From an uncultured Clostridia bacterium (GTDB lineage Bacteria; Bacillota; Clostridia; TANB77; CAG-508): a stretch of 54,766 nucleotides of DNA. Shown piece by piece: positions 51,483 to 54,766 of the stretch. A model generated the notes under the pieces. The model did not search any database and was not told the DNA's origin. It saw only the letters and a list, made by a program, of their open reading frames with translations. The translations under genes and the position numbers were made by a program. The stretch covers positions 73,026-127,791 of the forward strand of contig CALXVM010000002.1 in NCBI GenBank assembly GCA_944392105.1, given 5' to 3'. The first letter of the stretch is position 1. Every line of letters starts with the position of its first letter.

Positions 51483-52437
51483 TTACACTTTTGCTGCCAT
51501 ACCATATAATAAAATTCCTTCATTGTCATTATAAATTTTATCAAATTGGGAAAGGGGTAACGGATTTTCTCCGAAGTCCAGCTTCTATGGTATAACCTGG
51601 TTTATTATATTGAGCAATAAACCAATCCTTATATCCAGCAAAACTAGAATTTAAAGGAACTTCTTCAATATTATAACCAGACAATTCTGAAAATTTTGTG
51701 GCTATTTCTAATGCATTTGTAGGTTTATAGTCTAAGTACTGCCAGAAAATAACTTCTCCTTGAGTATGGTAAGAAATAGTTAATTTAGGATTATGCGCTA
51801 AAGTAAAATTATATAGAGCTAAAGCTTCTGGTTCTGTAAGAGGACCTTCTCCAACATAATCTCTTGGAGCTGGCTTATTAAATCCCTGTGCATATTTTAT
51901 TCGCTTAGCTTCTTCCCATTCTGCTGGAAATTGCAAATTTAAATCCACACCATTAAAGTTTGCTTTCCAACCATCTGGAAAAGGAATATTAGGGAAGCTT
52001 GTAGCTATTTGTCTATAATTATCAAAAATTTTACTATCTTGAGGAATATTACCTGTCACTAAATCAATTCCATCGGGATTAACCATAGGCACAATGTATA
52101 ATGTAGTTCTATTATATAAATCTCGTATATTAAAACCATGCATATTATTATTTTCTTCATAAGCAATACAAAAGTTTTCTATAAATTTCATCATGAGTAA
52201 TGATGTAATCCACTCATTTGCATGAATTCCGGCGTGATACAATACAACATTACTGCCTTTTCCAATTTTTATACAAGGAATGCTTTTTCCAAGGACACTA
52301 TTTCCAATAATAATACTTTGAATAAAAGTATATCTTGATAACAACTCATGAATATTATAAATTAATTTATTATAATAATATGGCTCAGCAGTATTAATAA
52401 TTTCACTACTAGCAATTCTATTTGATTTATTTTCCAT
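51483..52437 (-). pseudogene. M14 zinc carboxypeptidase-like peptidase with a 3' frameshift
   Basis: ATG 52437 has GGAGG 5 bases upstream. Zinc site HAGIHANEW (H-x3-E region) and third ligand in SYHTQG are present, as are NPDG and the catalytic Glu in YTIEAG, so the fold resembles gamma-D-glutamyl-diamino-acid endopeptidases of cell-wall turnover. Reading ends early at 51541. Removing one base near 51573-51576 restores GENPLPLSQFDKIYNDN and a stop at 51483, the usual family end. The truncated form keeps all catalytic residues but lacks the final helix. Sequence error or real mutation. Confidence 0.82.
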
Positions 52438-52553
52438 ACTTACCTCCAAACATAAATAAAAAATATTTGAATTGTTAATAAAATTTATAAAAAAGTTAAA
52501 ATTAAAATAAATATTACTTAATTTATAATATGAAGGTAAATATATTTTGGTAA

Positions 52554-53072
52554 TTATTTTTTATAATTCTTAAATTTATATCCGACTTTTTTAGCTATAA
52601 ATTCTTTAAATTCATAAGGATTGCCTATTTCAAATTTGTCTTTTTCAACTATAAAAACATCTTCTTTATTTATATAAAGGTAAAATACGTTTTCATTTTC
52701 ATAGACTTTAAATAGTTTTCTGTATTTAAAAGTATCTTTTCCATATTTGTTTTTTATAACAAAATTTTTATCATAAAAAATATATGTATTAACTAAATTT
52801 CCCTGTACTTTTTCGCCTTTCATTTCTTTTTCTGCTTTTCTATATGGTTCTATAAATCTATATGCTAAAAATCCTATAAAAATTAATGCAAGCAAAGTTA
52901 AAGAAATATAGTTTCTTAAAATAATTTGGTAAGACATTCCTATTATAAGAATTAAACCCATTATTGCAGTATATAAATAATATTTAAAATTATTTTTCTT
53001 TCCATGAAATTTAATTAATTCTATGTATTCGTCTTTATTTAATGTAGTAACATTTTTAAATAATATTTCCAT
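52554..53072 (-). CDS. YcxB-like membrane protein
   Basis: 172 residues. Two transmembrane helices (about 33-52 and 55-72) near the N-terminus, followed by a soluble beta-rich domain with YIFYDKNFVIKN and YLYINKEDVFIVEK, the pattern of YcxB-family proteins. GAGG lies 5 bases before ATG 53072. Function unknown. Monocistronic. Confidence 0.75.
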   Translation of the reverse strand: MEILFKNVTTLNKDEYIELIKFHGKKNNFKYYLYTAIMGLILIIGMSYQIILRNYISLTLLALIFIGFLAYRFIEPYRKAEKEMKGEKVQGNLVNTYIFYDKNFVIKNKYGKDTFKYRKLFKVYENENVFYLYINKEDVFIVEKDKFEIGNPYEFKEFIAKKVGYKFKNYKK

Positions 53073-53311
53073 AATTACCTCTAACTTAAATTTTATTTGA
53101 TTTTTTTATTTTATGGATATTGTTATAGCACTTATATAATTTAGCTAAATACATTTATAATTATATAATAATAAATATTTGGTGTAAACTTTATAGTAAA
53201 ATAATTGTTAGAAATGTAATAACTATTTTAGGAAAATGTATCGCTCTAAAATTATTTCTGTGATATAATTTTTATATTGTTAACTTTATGTTCAAATAGG
53301 AGGTATACGAA

Positions 53312-53878
53312 ATGGAAAGAACAGAGGCTTTAGAATTACTAAAAAAATATAATAAAGAGGAATTTCATATTAGACATGCTCTAACTGTAGAAGGTGTAAT
53401 GAGATATTTTGCAAATGAATTAGGATATGACCAAGATTTTTGGGGATTAGTTGGATTACTACATGATGTGGACTTTGAAGAATATCCAGAAGAACACTGT
53501 AAAAAAGCACCAGAATTATTAAAAGAAATTAATGCTAGCGAAGAAATGGTACATGCTATATGTAGCCATGGATATGACAGTTGCTCTGACATAAAACCTG
53601 AACACGAAATGGAGAAAATACTTTATGCAGTAGATGAGCTTACTGGACTAATATGGGCTGCAGCGAAAATGAGACCATCAAAAAGTACAAAAGATATGGA
53701 AGTTTCAAGCTTGAAGAAAAAATTTAAAGATAAAAAATTTGCAGCAGGTTGCTCAAGAGATGTTATAAGCAAAGGAGCAGAAATTCTTGGAATTAGCTTG
53801 GAAGAATTATTTGAAAAGACAATTTTAGCAATGAGAAGTTGTGAAGATATTGTTGAGGAAGAATTAAAAGAAATGTAA
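53312..53878 (+). CDS. HD-domain phosphohydrolase
   Basis: 188 residues. The HD site is visible: His21 (FHIRHALTV), LLHDVDF with the His-Asp pair, HAICSHGYD, and a late Asp in AVDELTGL. The family hydrolyses phosphate esters, and the related HDIG subgroup is often annotated as hydrolase without known substrate. AGGAGG lies 7 bases before ATG 53312. Confidence 0.88.
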   Translation: MERTEALELLKKYNKEEFHIRHALTVEGVMRYFANELGYDQDFWGLVGLLHDVDFEEYPEEHCKKAPELLKEINASEEMVHAICSHGYDSCSDIKPEHEMEKILYAVDELTGLIWAAAKMRPSKSTKDMEVSSLKKKFKDKKFAAGCSRDVISKGAEILGISLEELFEKTILAMRSCEDIVEEELKEM

Positions 53879-53890
53879 GATGAATACTGA

Positions 53891-53926
53891 AAAAGCTCCT
53901 GAGAGATTATCTCTCAGGGGCTTTTG
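53891..53926 (+). terminator. intrinsic terminator of the HD gene
   Basis: AAAAGCTCCTGAGAGA pairs with TCTCTCAGGGGCTTTT around TTA. Confidence 0.9.
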
Positions 53927-54109
53927 TAACTAAATAAAAGATTTATAAAAATAAATATATAATTATAATGAAAAACAAAATACGTAAGAATAAAGCTAAT
54001 ATTTACAAGAGAAAAGGGAAAAGTTATATTTTTATAAAACTAATTGTATAATAAGCTTTAAAAAATAGAAAAATTATGATATATTTAAGAAGAAATTTTG
54101 GAGGTAAAG

Positions 54110-54766
54110 ATGAAAAGTGTAAAACCGTTTGTAAAATGGGCTGGAGGTAAAACTAGCTTAATTCCACAAATAACTAAATATTTTCCACTTGAATTAAAAA
54201 ATAATCAGATTGAAAAATATGTTGAGCCCTTTGTTGGTGGTGGTGCTGTTTTAATAGACATTTTACAAAAATATGACATAAAACAAGCTTATGCTTTTGA
54301 TATAAATAAAGATTTAATAAATTGCTACAATGTAATTAAATATAAAATTGAAGATTTAATTAAAAAGTTAGATAAAAAAGAAAAAGAGTTTTTGTCATTA
54401 GGTATAGATGAGAGACAAAAATATTTTTATGATATAAGAACAAAATATAATTCTTACTTTTTAAATGATAAATTAGATGTGGAACGTGCTTCAGAATTTA
54501 TATTTTTGAATAGGACATGTTTTAATGGACTATATAGGGTAAATAAGTTAGGAAAATTCAATGTCCCTTTTGGTAAATATAAAAATCCAACTATATGTGA
54601 TTCAAGAAATTTGAGAAATTTATCGACACTATTTAAAAATACAATATTTAAGTATGGAGATTATAAAGAAAGCGAAAGCTTAATAGATAAGAACACATTT
54701 GTTTATTTTGATCCTCCATATAGACCACTTTCGGTAACATCTGGATTTACATCTTATACAAAAGAA
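54110..54766 (+). CDS. Dam-type adenine-N6 DNA methyltransferase, 3' part cut by window
   Basis: 219 residues to the window edge, still open. D12/alpha-class layout: SAM-binding FVKWAGGKTSL at the N-terminus (motif X), EPFVGGGAV (motif I), the helical target-recognition part with FLNRTCFNGLYRVN, and the catalytic DPPY (motif IV) in VYFDPPYRPL. GGAGG lies 6 bases before ATG 54110. It may be a restriction-modification methylase, since GATC Dam and R-M enzymes share this architecture; the partner would lie beyond the window. Confidence 0.92.
   Translation, partial: MKSVKPFVKWAGGKTSLIPQITKYFPLELKNNQIEKYVEPFVGGGAVLIDILQKYDIKQAYAFDINKDLINCYNVIKYKIEDLIKKLDKKEKEFLSLGIDERQKYFYDIRTKYNSYFLNDKLDVERASEFIFLNRTCFNGLYRVNKLGKFNVPFGKYKNPTICDSRNLRNLSTLFKNTIFKYGDYKESESLIDKNTFVYFDPPYRPLSVTSGFTSYTKE

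Overview
The window is AT-rich (roughly 28-30% G+C by eye) chromosomal DNA of a Clostridia-type Firmicute (Bacillota). Strong AGGAGG-type ribosome sites, a gyrA with Gram-positive neighbours, DnaD/DnaI helicase-loading proteins, VanW, Tex, an ABC-F protein next to tRNA genes, a CIRCE-controlled hsp20 and a Clostridia-style two-module NRPS all fit. No gene identifies the species; an uncultured gut Clostridium-like lineage is the likeliest source.

Layout. 1-3.6 kb: a hypothetical protein, then gyrA with a small coupled gene. 3.6-5.6 kb (minus): a DnaI/DnaC-like helicase loader and a DnaD-domain protein. 5.7-9.4 kb (minus): a partial conjugation module (VirD4-, VirB2/Maff2-, VirB6- and PrgI-like) without a VirB4 ATPase or relaxase; two of its genes appear to begin at AUA codons. 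9.9-10.4 kb: a tRNA-Lys/Glu/Thr operon whose tRNA-Thr(UGU) gene is interrupted after the anticodon by a 241-nt group I intron. 10.5-16.4 kb: housekeeping and surface genes (two SDRs, CBM25 protein, S24-like repressor, VanW protein, CsaA) and tRNA-Lys(CUU). 16.5-20.5 kb (minus): a large FtsX-type ABC exporter. 21-24 kb: a frameshifted pilin-like protein with a lectin-fold-like C-terminus, and an IS256-family element. 24.4-31 kb: an MNT/HEPN toxin-antitoxin pair, an Lsa/CplR-like ABC-F protein, CorA, a DUF378 protein, and a second ABC-F protein behind an attenuator-like hairpin. 31-36 kb: tex, an AAA/DUF4143 ATPase and an HD-GYP response regulator. 36-46 kb (minus): a 7TM-PAS histidine kinase and a 2523-residue NRPS (C-A-T-C-A-T-R). 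46-54.8 kb: HtrA protease, Hsp20, a tRNA-Arg enclosed by a 23-bp perfect inverted repeat, a Cys-rich orphan, peptidases (one frameshifted), an HD hydrolase, and the start of an adenine-N6 DNA methylase cut by the window edge.

How the parts relate. The NRPS should join two amino acids (module 1 code fits Val), probably after N-acylation, and release the product reductively as an aldehyde, the architecture of the gut dipeptide-aldehyde protease inhibitors. The kinase and HD-GYP regulator lie downstream on the same strand and may form a signalling pair. Two families of short dispersed repeats sit at gene 3' ends and have altered at least one of them. The clearest novelty candidate is the group I intron in tRNA-Thr(UGU). 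Next come the AUA-start conjugation genes, the tRNA-Arg stem, and the pilin/variable-domain protein.
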